Shown here piece after piece: positions 35,596-45,390 of a DNA stretch of 64,000 nt. A program made the translations under genes and the position numbers. The DNA is from Sinimarinibacterium arenosum. GTDB taxonomy: Bacteria; Pseudomonadota; Gammaproteobacteria; Nevskiales; Nevskiaceae. Within the stretch, counting starts at the first letter, position 1; each line of letters starts with the position of its first letter. The stretch spans positions 1 to 64,000 of the forward strand of contig NZ_SUKF01000002.1 in the NCBI RefSeq assembly GCF_005047655.1. Direction: 5' to 3'. The notes below the pieces were generated by a model. The model searched no databases and was not told the origin of the DNA. It saw only the letters and a list, made by a program, of their open reading frames with translations.

Positions 35596-36470
35596 CTGCT
35601 CGCGGGTGCCGTCGTGCGTGCCAGCCGGCGGTACACGGTGCGCCCGACCGAACCGTAGAGACTGGCGACATTGAACAGGCTTTCGGAATGGCCCGTGAAC
35701 AGCAGACCGTCCGGACTCAACAATGGCGCAAAACGCTGCAGTATCTTGTGCTGCGTCGGTTTATCGAAATAGATCATCACGTTGCGACAGAAAATCGCGG
35801 TGAACGGCCCCTTCAGACCCCATGCTGAATCCAGCAAATTCAACTGACGAAAGCTCACCAGATTCCGCAACTCGTCAACGACCTTGCATTGCCCCTGGTT
35901 GTCACCGGCGCCGCGGCGAAAGTAACGCCGACGCCGTTCCAGCGAGACTTTTTCGATGCGATCGAGCGGATATACCCCGCGTTGAGCCACCGCCAGGACA
36001 TTGGTATCGATGTCGGTCGCCAGAATCGCCACCGGCGGACGCAGCGTGCCGAAAGCTTCGGCAGCTGCAATTGCAATCGAATACGGCTCCTCACCGGTAG
36101 ACGCCGCGCTGCACCAGATGCGCAGCGTCTCGCCGTGAGGCTGCCGCTGCAGATGTTCCCGCAGCATGTCGAAATGATGGCTCTCGCGGAAGAACGAAGT
36201 CAGGTTGGTGGTGAGCGCATTGACGAACGCCTCCCACTCCGGACTTGCACGGTCCTGCTCAAGAGCATCAAGGTAGGCCGAGAAGACCCGCTCGCCGGTC
36301 GCGCGCAACCTGCGCGCGATCCGGCTGTAAACCAGGTCCTGCTTCGCCGGCGACAACGAAATGCCGGCGCGGTCGTAGATCATGCTGCGGACCCGATTGA
36401 AGTCGCGCTGCGTGAAATGAAACTCGCGGTCACCGTCCTTCGCTGCAAGAGCTTCCATCCCAGCGGCCAT
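35592..36470 (-). CDS. cheR: Chemotaxis protein methyltransferase
   Basis: The 292-residue enzyme transfers methyl groups from S-adenosylmethionine to receptor glutamates. The N-terminal helical domain (about residues 15-85) is followed by the Rossmann methyltransferase with RIWCSAASTGEEPYSIAIAA and later IFCRNVMIYFDKPTQHKIL, both CheR hallmarks. The beta subdomain needed for binding receptor pentapeptides appears present in the C-terminal half. The start is preceded by no perfect ribosome binding site. A four-base overlap couples it to cheD. Confidence 0.95.
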   Translation of the reverse strand: MAAGMEALAAKDGDREFHFTQRDFNRVRSMIYDRAGISLSPAKQDLVYSRIARRLRATGERVFSAYLDALEQDRASPEWEAFVNALTTNLTSFFRESHHFDMLREHLQRQPHGETLRIWCSAASTGEEPYSIAIAAAEAFGTLRPPVAILATDIDTNVLAVAQRGVYPLDRIEKVSLERRRRYFRRGAGDNQGQCKVVDELRNLVSFRQLNLLDSAWGLKGPFTAIFCRNVMIYFDKPTQHKILQRFAPLLSPDGLLFTGHSESLFNVASLYGSVGRTVYRRLARTTAPASR

Positions 36471-36477
36471 TGATCAC

Positions 36478-36585
36478 CTAGATCGCCGGATTCGCAAGAA
36501 TGTCGTACTCATTGCCACCGAATCCGGCAATGCTCAGGCCGAAGTCACCGAAGCTGTGCAGATACTGCATCAGGAACATGCGCAT
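36478..36585 (-). CDS. Possible 35-residue protein between receptor and cheR
   Basis: The frame starts two bases after the stop codon of the large receptor gene and ends eight bases before the cheR start codon. It would encode 35 residues starting MRMFLMQYLHSFGDFGLSIA and rich in Gly and aromatic residues. Third-position GC is about 75 percent, in keeping with genes in this region, but no clear ribosome binding site is present. I do not recognise it. It may be a real small protein, a remnant of a lost gene in the operon, or chance. Confidence 0.35.
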   Translation of the reverse strand: MRMFLMQYLHSFGDFGLSIAGFGGNEYDILANPAI

Positions 36586-36587
36586 GC

Positions 36588-39584
36588 TCAGAATTCCGTC
36601 CAGCGGTCATCGCCGCTACCACCCGTAGCCGGTGACGCATCACCATTACCGCTGCCACGCGCAGCGGCTGTTCCTGCCGACTTGGGCTTGGCCTTAAGGG
36701 CGGGCTTGGCCGTGCTGGCCGCGCGCGGGCGGGCTGCCGGCGGCGGCGTGCTCGATGCAACCGGCATCCGGATCGACTGTGCCTGCTCGGTGTCGAGCCG
36801 GAACACACTGACCGACTGACTCAGACTGACCGCCTGCTCCTCCATCGAGCGCGCTGCTGCCGAAGCCTCTTCGACCAGCGCAGCGTTTTGCTGTGTCACT
36901 TCGTCCATCGAAGTGATGGCCTGGTTGACCTGCTCGATACCCTGACTCTGTTCCAGCGAGGCCGCGGTGATTTCGGACATGATGTCAGTCACGCGCTTGA
37001 CGCTGGTGACGATCTCTTCCATGGTCTTGCCGGCCTGTTCGACCAGCTTGCTGCCGTTCTCGACCTTGTCGACCGAATCGCCGATCAGCGTCTTGATCTC
37101 CTTGGCCGCCGCTGCCGAACGCTGCGCCAGGGAGCGCACTTCGGAAGCCACCACCGCGAAGCCTCGACCCTGCTCGCCGGCACGCGCCGCCTCGACCGCT
37201 GCGTTCAGCGCCAGGATGTTGGTCTGGAACGCGATACCGTCGATGACGCTGATGATGTCGACAATCTTCTTCGACGACTGATTGATCTCGTCCATCGTCG
37301 TGACCACTTCGGAAACGACATGACCACCGCGCCCCGCAACATCGGCAGCGCCGATGGCCAGCTGATTCGCCTGCTTGGCGTTCTCGGCGTTCTGCTTCAC
37401 CGTCGAGGTAAGCTCTTCCATGCTCGACGCGGTCTCCTCCAGGCTGGCAGCCTGCTGCTCGGTACGAGCGGACAGGTCGGTGTTGCCCGAAGCAATCTCG
37501 CGGGATGCCGTGTTGATAGTGTCACTGGCCTGCTTGATCTGCGCCACGATGGTTGCCAGCTGCTCGGAGGTCAGATTGGCATCGTCGCGCAGCTTGCCGA
37601 AGGTGCCCTTGAAGTCGCCCGACATGCGCTGTGTGAGATCACCGGCGGCCAGGGCGCCCAGCATGCGCGCCACCTCGTTGAGGCCAACGTCACTGGTATC
37701 CAGCAAGCGGTTGATGTTCTCCGCCAGCTGCAGGAAGAAGCCCTCCTTGTCCTCGGTCTTGACGCGCTGACTGAAGTCACCGTCGGCTGCCGCTTCAACG
37801 ATTGATCCCACCTCTGCCTCGACCGCGACTTCAGCCGTGCGGTCCTTCCATTCAACCACTGAACCCAGTCGCTCGCCGGCGTCATTGATGATAGGTGCTG
37901 CAATCAATGCAAACGTGCGGTTTGCAATCTTGATCTGAGCGCGATAAGTCTCGCGGAAAGTCGACAGCAGACGAGCCTGATGCTCTGGATTCTTGTGGAA
38001 TACGTCGATTTTCTGGTTGTGCAGCTTGCGCACATCGAAATTCGGCAGTGCCTTGCGGATATCCGCTTCTGCAGTGGTCATCATCTGCAGAACAGCAGCG
38101 TTCAGATAAATGATGTTCCGATCATTGTCAGCAATCATCACGTTAGCTGAAACATTGTCCAATGCATTACGAATACGAAGATTCTCGGAAGCGATCTTCT
38201 GTTCGCGTGCCGTGGATTCCTCGATACCATCCAGCATCGTATTGATACCCTTGCACAAGGCCTCAATTTCGCCCGATTTACCGTCCATGGGAACTCGTTG
38301 GCTGAGATCTCCCTGCGCGGCAGAGTTGAGCACTGCACGGGACTGCTCGACGGCAAGACGCAGCGCCTGTTCTGCGCGCACCTTTTCAGTGATGTCCGTC
38401 GCGTACTTCACGACCTTGAACGGCCTTCCCATCTCGTCACAGATCGGGTTGTAGCTCGCCTGAATCCAGAGTTCCGAGCCATCCTTGCGTATGCGCTTGT
38501 ACTGCCCGGCGTCGTATTCTCCCTTGCCGAGTTTCTCCCAGAATTGTCGGTACTCGGCTGAATTCCGGTACGCCGGATCGACGAACATGCTGTGGTGTTG
38601 CCCCGCCACTTCGTCCTCTGAATAGCCCACAGCCTTGAGAAACAGGTCGTTTGCGTGCGTGACGCTCCCTTTCAGATCAAACTCAACGACCGCTTGCGAC
38701 TTGTTCAGGGCGTTGACAATGCCCTGCATGTTCTGGCGTTCAATCTCAGCATCAGTGATGTCATAACGCACACCCAGATACTTTTCGGGCTTGCCATTCT
38801 TGCCCATGAATGGCGCGATCACTGCGTCAACGTAATACGGCGTCCCATCCTTAGCACGGTTCTTGATGACTCCACGGAACACGTTTCCGCGGCCGATCGT
38901 CGCCCACAGCTTCTTGAAGGTCTCCTTCGGCATGTCCGGATGCCGGGTAATGCTGTGCGGACTACCAAGCAGCTCTTCAGGAGAATACTTCGAAATATCC
39001 AGATACTTCTGATTGAAGGACAAGATGTCGCCCTTCTTGTCCGCCATCGAGACGATGCTCGTCTCGTTCATGATGCGCGTCCGCACTTCGAGCTCGCTGC
39101 GGATCTCGTCCATCTTGCGAGCGTCGGCGCTGATATCGGTGGACAGCTCAATGAATCGCTGCACCTTTCCGTTGGTGTCGCGAACCGGGCTGCACACAAC
39201 CTGAACGACAACGTCCTCGCCCTGCTTATTGACTCGGCGCTGCTGAACTGAAACTTCGTCCCCGCGACGTAGCTGCTCCCAAAACGCCGTATATGCATCA
39301 CCACTGCGGTCAATCACATCGAACAGCAATGAGTGATGCTGACCTGCGATCTCGTCAAGGGAGTAACCCATGACTGATAGAAACTTTCCGTTGGCACTCA
39401 GTATCTTCCCGTCAACCGAGAATTCGACGATCGCCTGTACGTTGTTGATCGATTCAATCTGACTACGCAGCTCTGCAACGACCTGCGGATCCAAGCATTC
39501 AGCCTCACCGAATGCAATTTTCAGACGCTGCAGTAAGCCAGGACGCTTCTGCGCTGCGATGTTGGCGGTTTCTTTGTTGCTCAT
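36588..39584 (-). CDS. Large soluble methyl-accepting protein with PAS domains and CheR-docking tail
   Basis: The 998-residue receptor has no membrane segment. It holds PAS domains at about residues 45-150, 165-285, 290-405 and 475-605 (for example [20 protein letters not shown] and [20 protein letters not shown]), HAMP-like linkers near 415-460 and 610-690, then the signalling domain with [21 protein letters not shown] Pro/Ala/Lys-rich linker of about 65 residues leads to the C-terminal RWTEF, matching the xWxxF pentapeptide that tethers CheR (NWETF in E. coli). It is a cytoplasmic sensor of redox or energy state by analogy with Aer-like receptors. Haem or FAD binding is not evident. Confidence 0.92.
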   Translation of the reverse strand: MSNKETANIAAQKRPGLLQRLKIAFGEAECLDPQVVAELRSQIESINNVQAIVEFSVDGKILSANGKFLSVMGYSLDEIAGQHHSLLFDVIDRSGDAYTAFWEQLRRGDEVSVQQRRVNKQGEDVVVQVVCSPVRDTNGKVQRFIELSTDISADARKMDEIRSELEVRTRIMNETSIVSMADKKGDILSFNQKYLDISKYSPEELLGSPHSITRHPDMPKETFKKLWATIGRGNVFRGVIKNRAKDGTPYYVDAVIAPFMGKNGKPEKYLGVRYDITDAEIERQNMQGIVNALNKSQAVVEFDLKGSVTHANDLFLKAVGYSEDEVAGQHHSMFVDPAYRNSAEYRQFWEKLGKGEYDAGQYKRIRKDGSELWIQASYNPICDEMGRPFKVVKYATDITEKVRAEQALRLAVEQSRAVLNSAAQGDLSQRVPMDGKSGEIEALCKGINTMLDGIEESTAREQKIASENLRIRNALDNVSANVMIADNDRNIIYLNAAVLQMMTTAEADIRKALPNFDVRKLHNQKIDVFHKNPEHQARLLSTFRETYRAQIKIANRTFALIAAPIINDAGERLGSVVEWKDRTAEVAVEAEVGSIVEAAADGDFSQRVKTEDKEGFFLQLAENINRLLDTSDVGLNEVARMLGALAAGDLTQRMSGDFKGTFGKLRDDANLTSEQLATIVAQIKQASDTINTASREIASGNTDLSARTEQQAASLEETASSMEELTSTVKQNAENAKQANQLAIGAADVAGRGGHVVSEVVTTMDEINQSSKKIVDIISVIDGIAFQTNILALNAAVEAARAGEQGRGFAVVASEVRSLAQRSAAAAKEIKTLIGDSVDKVENGSKLVEQAGKTMEEIVTSVKRVTDIMSEITAASLEQSQGIEQVNQAITSMDEVTQQNAALVEEASAAARSMEEQAVSLSQSVSVFRLDTEQAQSIRMPVASSTPPPAARPRAASTAKPALKAKPKSAGTAAARGSGNGDASPATGGSGDDRWTEF

Positions 39585-39663
39585 GACGTCCTCACTTTCT
39601 GGACCACACTCTGGCCGGGGCAGACCCGGACGATGGATGAATGACCGTGGCAGCGGTGTGCCA

Positions 39664-40170
39664 TCAGTGAACCTCGAACAGCTGTAGATCCCGGTCCGAC
39701 ACCAGCTTCTCGATGTCGAGGAGGATCAGCATGCGTTCATCGATCGTGCCCAGACCGATGATGTGGTGCGCGTTGACGGTGGACCCGAACTCGGGTGCCG
39801 GCCGGATCTGTTCGGCAGCCAGCTGGATCACGTCGGAGACGCCGTCGACAACGATGCCTACCACGCGATCAAGTACGTTGAGCACGATCATCACAGTGAA
39901 TTCGTTGTAGGCAACGTCGGCCAGCTGGAACTTCAGCCGCAGGTCGACCACCGGCACAATGGTGCCGCGCAGGTTGATCACACCCTTGATGAAGTCCGGC
40001 GCACCGGGAATGCGGGTAACCGTGTCATAGCCGCGGATCTCCTGAACTTTCAGGATATCGACGCCGTATTCCTCGCTGCCGAGCGTAAAAGTCAGATATT
40101 CACTGGCGATGCCTTCCGGCGGCGGCGCCCCGGCCTTGGTTTCGGACGCAGTCTGATTCTGTGGATTCAT
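39664..40170 (-). CDS. cheW: Chemotaxis coupling protein CheW
   Basis: The 168-residue protein has a single CheW (SH3-like) domain beginning [20 protein letters not shown], with the conserved [16 protein letters not shown] loop. It links receptors to CheA. The start at ATG has AGGAG ten bases upstream; the first 30 residues are an unstructured Ala/Pro/Glu-rich lead. It is distinct from the other CheW-like protein of this block and sits between cheA and the soluble receptor, so it probably belongs to the second CheA. Confidence 0.95.
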   Translation of the reverse strand: MNPQNQTASETKAGAPPPEGIASEYLTFTLGSEEYGVDILKVQEIRGYDTVTRIPGAPDFIKGVINLRGTIVPVVDLRLKFQLADVAYNEFTVMIVLNVLDRVVGIVVDGVSDVIQLAAEQIRPAPEFGSTVNAHHIIGLGTIDERMLILLDIEKLVSDRDLQLFEVH

Positions 40171-40216
40171 CGGACACTCACTCCTGAGCATTCTGTTGAC
40201 GGTTCGCGGCGCGCTC

Positions 40217-42289
40217 TCATGCGGCGACCGCCATGCTGCAGCGACGGATCACGTCGCCTATATCGACAATCAGTGCGACCCGGCCATCGCCGAGAATCGT
40301 CGCACCGGAGACACCGGACACCCGGCGGTAATTGGCTTCGATCGACTTGATGACCACCTGCTGCTGACCAACCAGCTCATCGACCAACACAGCGATCTTT
40401 CGACCATCGGCTTCGAGCAGAACCAGAATGCCTTTCTCCGGCTCGGTCACAGCCGCGCGGATACCGAACAGTTCGCCGAGGGCGACCAGCGGTACATACT
40501 CGGAACGCACCCGCACAACCTGCCCCTGGTGGGCCACGGTGCGAACCTGATCCCGTTGCGGCTGCAGCGATTCCACCACCGCATTCAGCGGCACGATGAA
40601 GATTTCAGTGCCGACGCGAACCGACATGCCATCCAGAATGGCCAGCGTCAGCGGTAGACGGATGGTGATACGGCTGCCACGCCCGGTTTCAGAGGTGATG
40701 TCGACGCTGCCGGACAACGCTTCGATATTCTTCTTGACCACGTCCATGCCGACACCGCGACCGGACACATCAGTGACCGCTTCAGCGGTGGAAAACCCGG
40801 GTGCAAAAATCAGGCGCCAGACTTCGTCGTCACTAGCGGTATCGCTGATGCTGAGCCCGCGCTCACGCGCCTTGGCCATGATTCGCATGCGATCGAGGCC
40901 TCGGCCGTCGTCCGCCACTTCGATCACGATGTTGCCGCCCTGATGCGAAGCCGAAAGGCGGATCGTACCCACAGCATCCTTGCCGGCAGCGACGCGCTGG
41001 TCCGACGGTTCAATGCCGTGATCCAGTGAGTTGCGCACGAGGTGGGTCAGCGGATCGGCGATGCGCTCGATCACGCTCTTGTCGAGTTCGGTGTGTTCGC
41101 CGGACATCAGCAACCGCGCCTGCTTGCCGAGCTTGCCGGCAAGATCCCGCACCACACGCGGGAAGCGGCTGAAGACGAAATCGACCGGCAGCATGCGGGT
41201 CGACATCACGGCTTCCTGCAAGCTGCGAGTGTTGCGATCCAGCAGAGCGAGCCCATTCAGCAGCTTCTCGTTCTGTACCGGATCCAGCGAAGCGGCGAGC
41301 TGCTGCAGCATCGCCTGCGTAATGACCAGTTCGCCGACCAGATTGATCAGGCCATCGATCTTCTCAGTCGCAACACGAATCGACCCACCTTCGGCGCGTA
41401 CCGGCGCTGCTTTGATTTCTGCGCCAGCAGCCGGCTGCGGCGGACGGGCCGTCGGGGTCACCTCGGACGGGCGCCCGCCTTCGATCAGCTGCAGTTCCGG
41501 TCGCGACGCTGGTTCCACCTTGATGGCGGCCGGCACCGCCGACTCAGTCACCGCCGCGGCGGCATCCGACACCAGCGCCTCGACCTGCAGATCACATTCG
41601 TCTTCCACCCAGGCGAACACCTCGGCGATATCGCCCTGGCTGATGTCCTGCCCCAGCAGTTCGATAGTCCAGCTGAGGTAGCTGCATTCAGGATTGGCTT
41701 CCGGAAGATCCGGGAGCTGTTCTGCGTTGCATTGAACCGTCATCTCGCCGAGCCGGCTCAGCTCCGCGAGAATCCTCAGCGGATCATTGCCACTGGCGAA
41801 CAGACCGGAATACGGCGCAAAGCGGATACGCCACCCGCGCGTCTTCTGCTCTGGGTTCGGCTCAGCGGCAGCGGCGTTTTCGGCAGTCGCGCCGTCAACC
41901 GGGCCTATCAGCACACGCTGCAGTTCAGCGCTGAGGTCGGCGACGGCCTGCGTGTCAACGTCGGTCGCATCGCGCGCCGCATTGAGCAGGCCCCGCAGAA
42001 TATCGACCGAACGCAACAGCACATCGATTTCCACCGGACCGGTCACGCGCTGTCCCGAGCGCATCTGATCCAGCAGGGTTTCGAGCAGGTGCGTGAATTC
42101 GGCGACAGCCATAAAGCCAAAGGTGGCTGAACCACCCTTGATGGAATGCGCGGCGCGAAATATGACGTTGATGGTTTCGGCGTCGGCCGTGTCCGGACTC
42201 AAGCGCAGCAGCGCGGCTTCCATCGCGTCGAGGCCTTCGAAGCTTTCGTCAAAGAAGGTCTGATGAAAACGTGTGATGTCGATGGTCAT
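40217..42289 (-). CDS. cheA: Chemotaxis histidine kinase CheA (second set)
   Basis: The 690-residue kinase has an N-terminal HPt domain with phospho-accepting His 48 in [18 protein letters not shown] second module (about residues 145-240, containing [20 protein letters not shown]) resembles the accessory domain of CheA proteins in other proteobacteria. Dimerisation ([20 protein letters not shown]), ATP-binding N-box ([12 protein letters not shown]), G1 (DDGRGLDRM) and G2 (GRGVGMDVV), and the CheW-like P5 domain follow. It is associated with its own cheY, STAS protein, cheW and receptors; a separate CheA lies nearer the flagellar genes. Confidence 0.95.
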   Translation of the reverse strand: MTIDITRFHQTFFDESFEGLDAMEAALLRLSPDTADAETINVIFRAAHSIKGGSATFGFMAVAEFTHLLETLLDQMRSGQRVTGPVEIDVLLRSVDILRGLLNAARDATDVDTQAVADLSAELQRVLIGPVDGATAENAAAAEPNPEQKTRGWRIRFAPYSGLFASGNDPLRILAELSRLGEMTVQCNAEQLPDLPEANPECSYLSWTIELLGQDISQGDIAEVFAWVEDECDLQVEALVSDAAAAVTESAVPAAIKVEPASRPELQLIEGGRPSEVTPTARPPQPAAGAEIKAAPVRAEGGSIRVATEKIDGLINLVGELVITQAMLQQLAASLDPVQNEKLLNGLALLDRNTRSLQEAVMSTRMLPVDFVFSRFPRVVRDLAGKLGKQARLLMSGEHTELDKSVIERIADPLTHLVRNSLDHGIEPSDQRVAAGKDAVGTIRLSASHQGGNIVIEVADDGRGLDRMRIMAKARERGLSISDTASDDEVWRLIFAPGFSTAEAVTDVSGRGVGMDVVKKNIEALSGSVDITSETGRGSRITIRLPLTLAILDGMSVRVGTEIFIVPLNAVVESLQPQRDQVRTVAHQGQVVRVRSEYVPLVALGELFGIRAAVTEPEKGILVLLEADGRKIAVLVDELVGQQQVVIKSIEANYRRVSGVSGATILGDGRVALIVDIGDVIRRCSMAVAA

Positions 42290-42317
42290 GCCCGCTCTCC
42301 CTTGAACGCCGGCGTGC

Positions 42318-42680
42318 TCATCCGATGACCTTGTTGATCGTCGCGATCAGCTGCTCCGGATTGAACGGTTTGACCAGCCAGCCGGTGGCGCCGGCCTGCT
42401 TGCCCTCCTGCTTCTTTTCCGGGCCGGATTCGGTGGTCAGCATCAGCAGCGGCGTGAACTTGTAGTCCGGCAGCTGGCGCAGTTGCTTGACCAGCGTGAT
42501 GCCGTCCATGTTCGGCATGTTGACGTCGCACAACACCAGCTTGAAGCGTTCCTTTTTGGCCAGCTCCAGCGCCGCGACACCATCCTCGGCTTCAGCGACA
42601 TCGAAGCCGGCGGATTTGAGCGTAAACGCGACCATCTGACGCATGGACGTCGAGTCGTCAACAGCAAGAATGCGGTTCAT
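42318..42680 (-). CDS. CheY-type single-domain response regulator (second set)
   Basis: The 120-residue receiver has acidic residues in ILAVDDSTSMRQMV, phosphoacceptor Asp 52 in LVLCDVNMPNMDGITLVKQL, the TT/S switch in LLMLTTES and Lys in GWLVKPFNPEQL. It would be phosphorylated by the adjacent CheA and may signal to the motor or act as a phosphate sink. The start overlaps the stop of the STAS gene (ATGA). A longer frame exists upstream but its residues do not belong to the receiver fold. Confidence 0.93.
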   Translation of the reverse strand: MNRILAVDDSTSMRQMVAFTLKSAGFDVAEAEDGVAALELAKKERFKLVLCDVNMPNMDGITLVKQLRQLPDYKFTPLLMLTTESGPEKKQEGKQAGATGWLVKPFNPEQLIATINKVIG

Positions 42681-43006
42681 TCGGATTCCCGGGAAAGTTC
42701 CAACAAGTTCGTCATACCCAATAGTCCGGCCGAGTCGCACAGGGCCGCGGATGGACGGCGCCATTGCGTGCGATACCCGGCAGCACGGCGATCGCGGAAG
42801 AACATGCCGAGCAGCTGCAGTGCTGCGGTATGCACGCGCGTCACCTCGTGGGCGTCCAGAATCAGCGGCGCCGAATCGTCGAGTGTTGCGGAGAGACGCT
42901 GCTGCAGTTCTCGCGCGGACTCGATGCCTAGGTCCGCCGGAAGTTTGACCGCCGCGCGTCGTGTCGTGGCCTTTGCCTTGCCCGACGCCTTACCTGTCGT
43001 ATTCAT
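42677..43006 (-). CDS. STAS-domain protein
   Basis: The 109-residue protein has a Lys/Thr-rich start followed by a STAS domain (about residues 18-105): VKLPADLGIESARELQQRLS, APLILDAHEVTRVHTAALQL and LLGMFFRDRRAAGY. The conserved Ser of anti-sigma-factor antagonists (normally DxS before the helix) is replaced by Thr in RVHTAAL, which might still be phosphorylated. AGGAGCGGCG precedes the ATG. STAS proteins next to cheY and cheA recur in Xanthomonas-type chemotaxis clusters; their role in signalling is not well defined. It is coupled to the cheY that follows. Confidence 0.85.
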   Translation of the reverse strand: MNTTGKASGKAKATTRRAAVKLPADLGIESARELQQRLSATLDDSAPLILDAHEVTRVHTAALQLLGMFFRDRRAAGYRTQWRRPSAALCDSAGLLGMTNLLELSRESE

Positions 43007-43224
43007 CGCCGCTCCTGCCGCCACTGTTCTGACCGTCGACCCGCCGTCATGCGGGGCTGATGCAGGCGATGGGAGCAACTTCTGTTCCCGCTCCGGCTGG
43101 CCTGCAGGACGCTGCCCCTGGGTTTCAAGGGCAAACGCTTGCCTGTATATCGGCAGCGGCGGAACGGGACTGATCAGGCCCGGGATGGAAGGACGCGTTC
43201 GTCCTGGTGAACGGTTAGCGGCGC

Positions 43225-43698
43225 TCAGCGCTCGCTGAGGCATTGAGCGCCGTTGACCACGGCATCCGGATCGAGCAGCGTCAGCATTTCGCCGTCACGC
43301 AGGTACACCCCGCGCACCGTCCCACCGGATGACGCAGAACCGACGTTTGGTGACGGACGAATGGCGCCGTCGATGACCTTGCGCACTTCGGCCACGCCAT
43401 CAACACGCAGGCCGACGCTTTCAGTGCCGTGTTCGACCACGACAATGCGCGATTCCGCCGAATCCGGCCCTGGCGACAGCCCCAGGCACACCCGCAGATC
43501 GAGCACAGTGACGACATTGCCACGCAGATTGATGACACCGCAGACCTGATTCGTGGTCCCCGGAACCGGCTCGATCGCGGCATTGCCCAGCAGTTCCTGC
43601 ACCTGCAGGATCGGCAGGCCATACAGTTGCGCGCCCAGCCGGAAACAGACCCAGCGGGACACCGCATCGTCGCGGCGGCGCAACGGGATCGCGCTCAT
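43225..43698 (-). CDS. CheW-like coupling protein (first set)
   Basis: The 157-residue protein has a CheW domain with RWVCFRLGAQLYGLPILQVQ and GVINLRGNVVTVLDLRVCL, and a Gly/Ser-rich loop near residue 120 (SASSGGTVRG). It overlaps motD by four bases and thus belongs to the flagellar part of the cluster. In Pseudomonas and Vibrio the corresponding position after motD and the Par genes also holds a cheW. The adjacent 218 bases up to the STAS gene hold no gene. It probably serves the CheA next to cheZ. Confidence 0.9.
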   Translation of the reverse strand: MSAIPLRRRDDAVSRWVCFRLGAQLYGLPILQVQELLGNAAIEPVPGTTNQVCGVINLRGNVVTVLDLRVCLGLSPGPDSAESRIVVVEHGTESVGLRVDGVAEVRKVIDGAIRPSPNVGSASSGGTVRGVYLRDGEMLTLLDPDAVVNGAQCLSER

Positions 43699-44639
43699 GG
43701 TGTTTCTCCTGCAGTAGCGCCGATCGGCGCAGCCAGTTCAGCCGTTGTCGCTGTGGCTCCCGGAGCCAGCTCCAGCGGTGTGGTTTGCGGCGCGCCGTAC
43801 ATAACCTGGGCACCATCCGCTTCAGGTGCCAGCACCACGATCACCACACGCCGGTTACGGTCGCGACCCTGCGCCGTTTCGTTGCTGGCCACCGGGTGGA
43901 ATTCCCCCATGCCGGCAACCGTCATGCGCTTCGCATCGACACCTTCCTGCATGAACAGATGAACCACCGTCGCGGCGCGAGCTGCCGACAACTCCCAGTT
44001 CGACGGAAAGGCCACGGTCGAAATCGGCATGTTGTCGGTATGCCCTTCGATGCGCAGCGGGTGAGGAAAAGGCTTCAGCACACTTGCCAGCCGCGCCAGC
44101 ACCGGACGCGCCGTCGGTGAAATCTGGGCGACGCCGCTGGGGAACAGGATGTCGGTATTGATTTCGATTTCCAGCCACTGCTCGTTGCGCCGCACGATCA
44201 CCAGTTGCTGATCGATCAGGTCACCCATCGCGCTCTGAACCTCGTCGGCCATCTGCTGCAGACTCGCCGCGTTGCCGTCCTCGGCGCTGGCTTCTCCTCC
44301 GGGTTGGACTTCCTTGCCGCCCATGCGCGCACCCGGAGTGTCGGCGGCCAGACCGGACCGTTCCTGCTCGAATCCGCGCAGCGTCACCGTGTTGAACATC
44401 GATTCGGTCTGCGTGCCTTTTTCCGGCTTGTCGCCGATCTGGATCGGCTTGAGCGAACGCGGCGGACCGCCCAGCGCCGAAGACAGCGAATCCGCTAGCA
44501 CGCGATATTTGCCTTCGTTGACCGACGACACTGCGTACATCACCACGAAGAACGCCAGCAGCAGCGTGATCAGGTCGCCGTAGGGAATCGCCCAGGCTTC
44601 ATGGTTGGTGTGATCTTCGTGTTTGTGCTTTCGGGCCAT
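43695..44639 (-). CDS. motD: Flagellar stator protein MotD (MotB-type)
   Basis: The 314-residue protein has a cytoplasmic start MARKHKHEDHTNHEAWAIPY, one membrane helix with the proton-binding Asp in YGDLITLLLAFFVVMYA, and a C-terminal OmpA-like peptidoglycan-binding domain (RIEGHTDNMPIS and NRRVVIVV). It forms a stator with MotC. Start was chosen at the family-typical MARK position; a longer frame adds 14 unsupported residues. It begins ten bases after motC ends and overlaps the cheW-like gene by four. Confidence 0.94.
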   Translation of the reverse strand: MARKHKHEDHTNHEAWAIPYGDLITLLLAFFVVMYAVSSVNEGKYRVLADSLSSALGGPPRSLKPIQIGDKPEKGTQTESMFNTVTLRGFEQERSGLAADTPGARMGGKEVQPGGEASAEDGNAASLQQMADEVQSAMGDLIDQQLVIVRRNEQWLEIEINTDILFPSGVAQISPTARPVLARLASVLKPFPHPLRIEGHTDNMPISTVAFPSNWELSAARAATVVHLFMQEGVDAKRMTVAGMGEFHPVASNETAQGRDRNRRVVIVVLAPEADGAQVMYGAPQTTPLELAPGATATTAELAAPIGATAGETP

Positions 44640-44649
44640 GACGAGCGGT

Positions 44650-45390
44650 CTAGTGCAGATAGCCTTTGAGCTTGGATTCAATGTTGCGCGGGTTTTCGCC
44701 CTGCGAAATCGAGATCAGACCTTCGATGGTCATTTCGCGGATGCGCGTCTGCTCGGCAATCGTCGATTTGAGCTTGGCCGCGATCGGCAAAAAGAACAGA
44801 TTCGCCGAAGCGATGCCGTAGATCGTCGCCGTGAAGGCCGCAGCGATACCGTGTCCGAGCTTGCTGGGATCGGCCAGATTCTTCATGACTGCCATCAGTC
44901 CGAGCACGGCGCCGATGATGCCCAGGGTCGGCGCATAGATGCCCATGCCTTCGAAGACCTTGGCACCCTGCTGATCAAAATGTTCACGCGTCTGCAGTTC
45001 GACTTCGAGGATGTTGCGGATCGCGTCCGGCTCGGCGCCGTCGACCAGCATCTGCAGGCCCTTCTTGATGAAAGGGTCGGATTCCGCCTCGACCGTTCCT
45101 TCAAGCGCCAGCAGCCCCTGCTTGCGTGCGATGCCGCTCCATTCAACGATGCGTTCGATCAGACCCTGCGCGTCATGCTGCGGTGGCTTGAACGTCCAGC
45201 GCACGATTTTCATGGCGTGCTTGAAGGTGCTGACCGGCGTATGCAGCATGATCGCCGCCAGGGTGCCGATCAGCACGATGACGAACGCAGCCGGATTCAC
45301 CAGACCGCCGACACCGGCGCCCTTGAGGATGCTGCCGCCGACGATGGCGAACAGTGCAAGCACCACGCCGATGACGGACAGCTTATCCAT
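44650..45390 (-). CDS. motC: Flagellar stator protein MotC (MotA-type)
   Basis: The 246-residue membrane protein has four helices, with the conserved Pro and charged residues of MotA: the opening LSVIGVVLALFAIVGGSILK and the third-fourth helix segment APTLGIIGAVLGLMAVMKNL. It conducts protons with MotD to drive the motor. It overlaps the end of the cheA gene by eight bases. The motCD pair inside the chemotaxis operon is the secondary stator arrangement of Pseudomonas; whether another motAB exists elsewhere is unknown. Confidence 0.95.
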   Translation of the reverse strand: MDKLSVIGVVLALFAIVGGSILKGAGVGGLVNPAAFVIVLIGTLAAIMLHTPVSTFKHAMKIVRWTFKPPQHDAQGLIERIVEWSGIARKQGLLALEGTVEAESDPFIKKGLQMLVDGAEPDAIRNILEVELQTREHFDQQGAKVFEGMGIYAPTLGIIGAVLGLMAVMKNLADPSKLGHGIAAAFTATIYGIASANLFFLPIAAKLKSTIAEQTRIREMTIEGLISISQGENPRNIESKLKGYLH

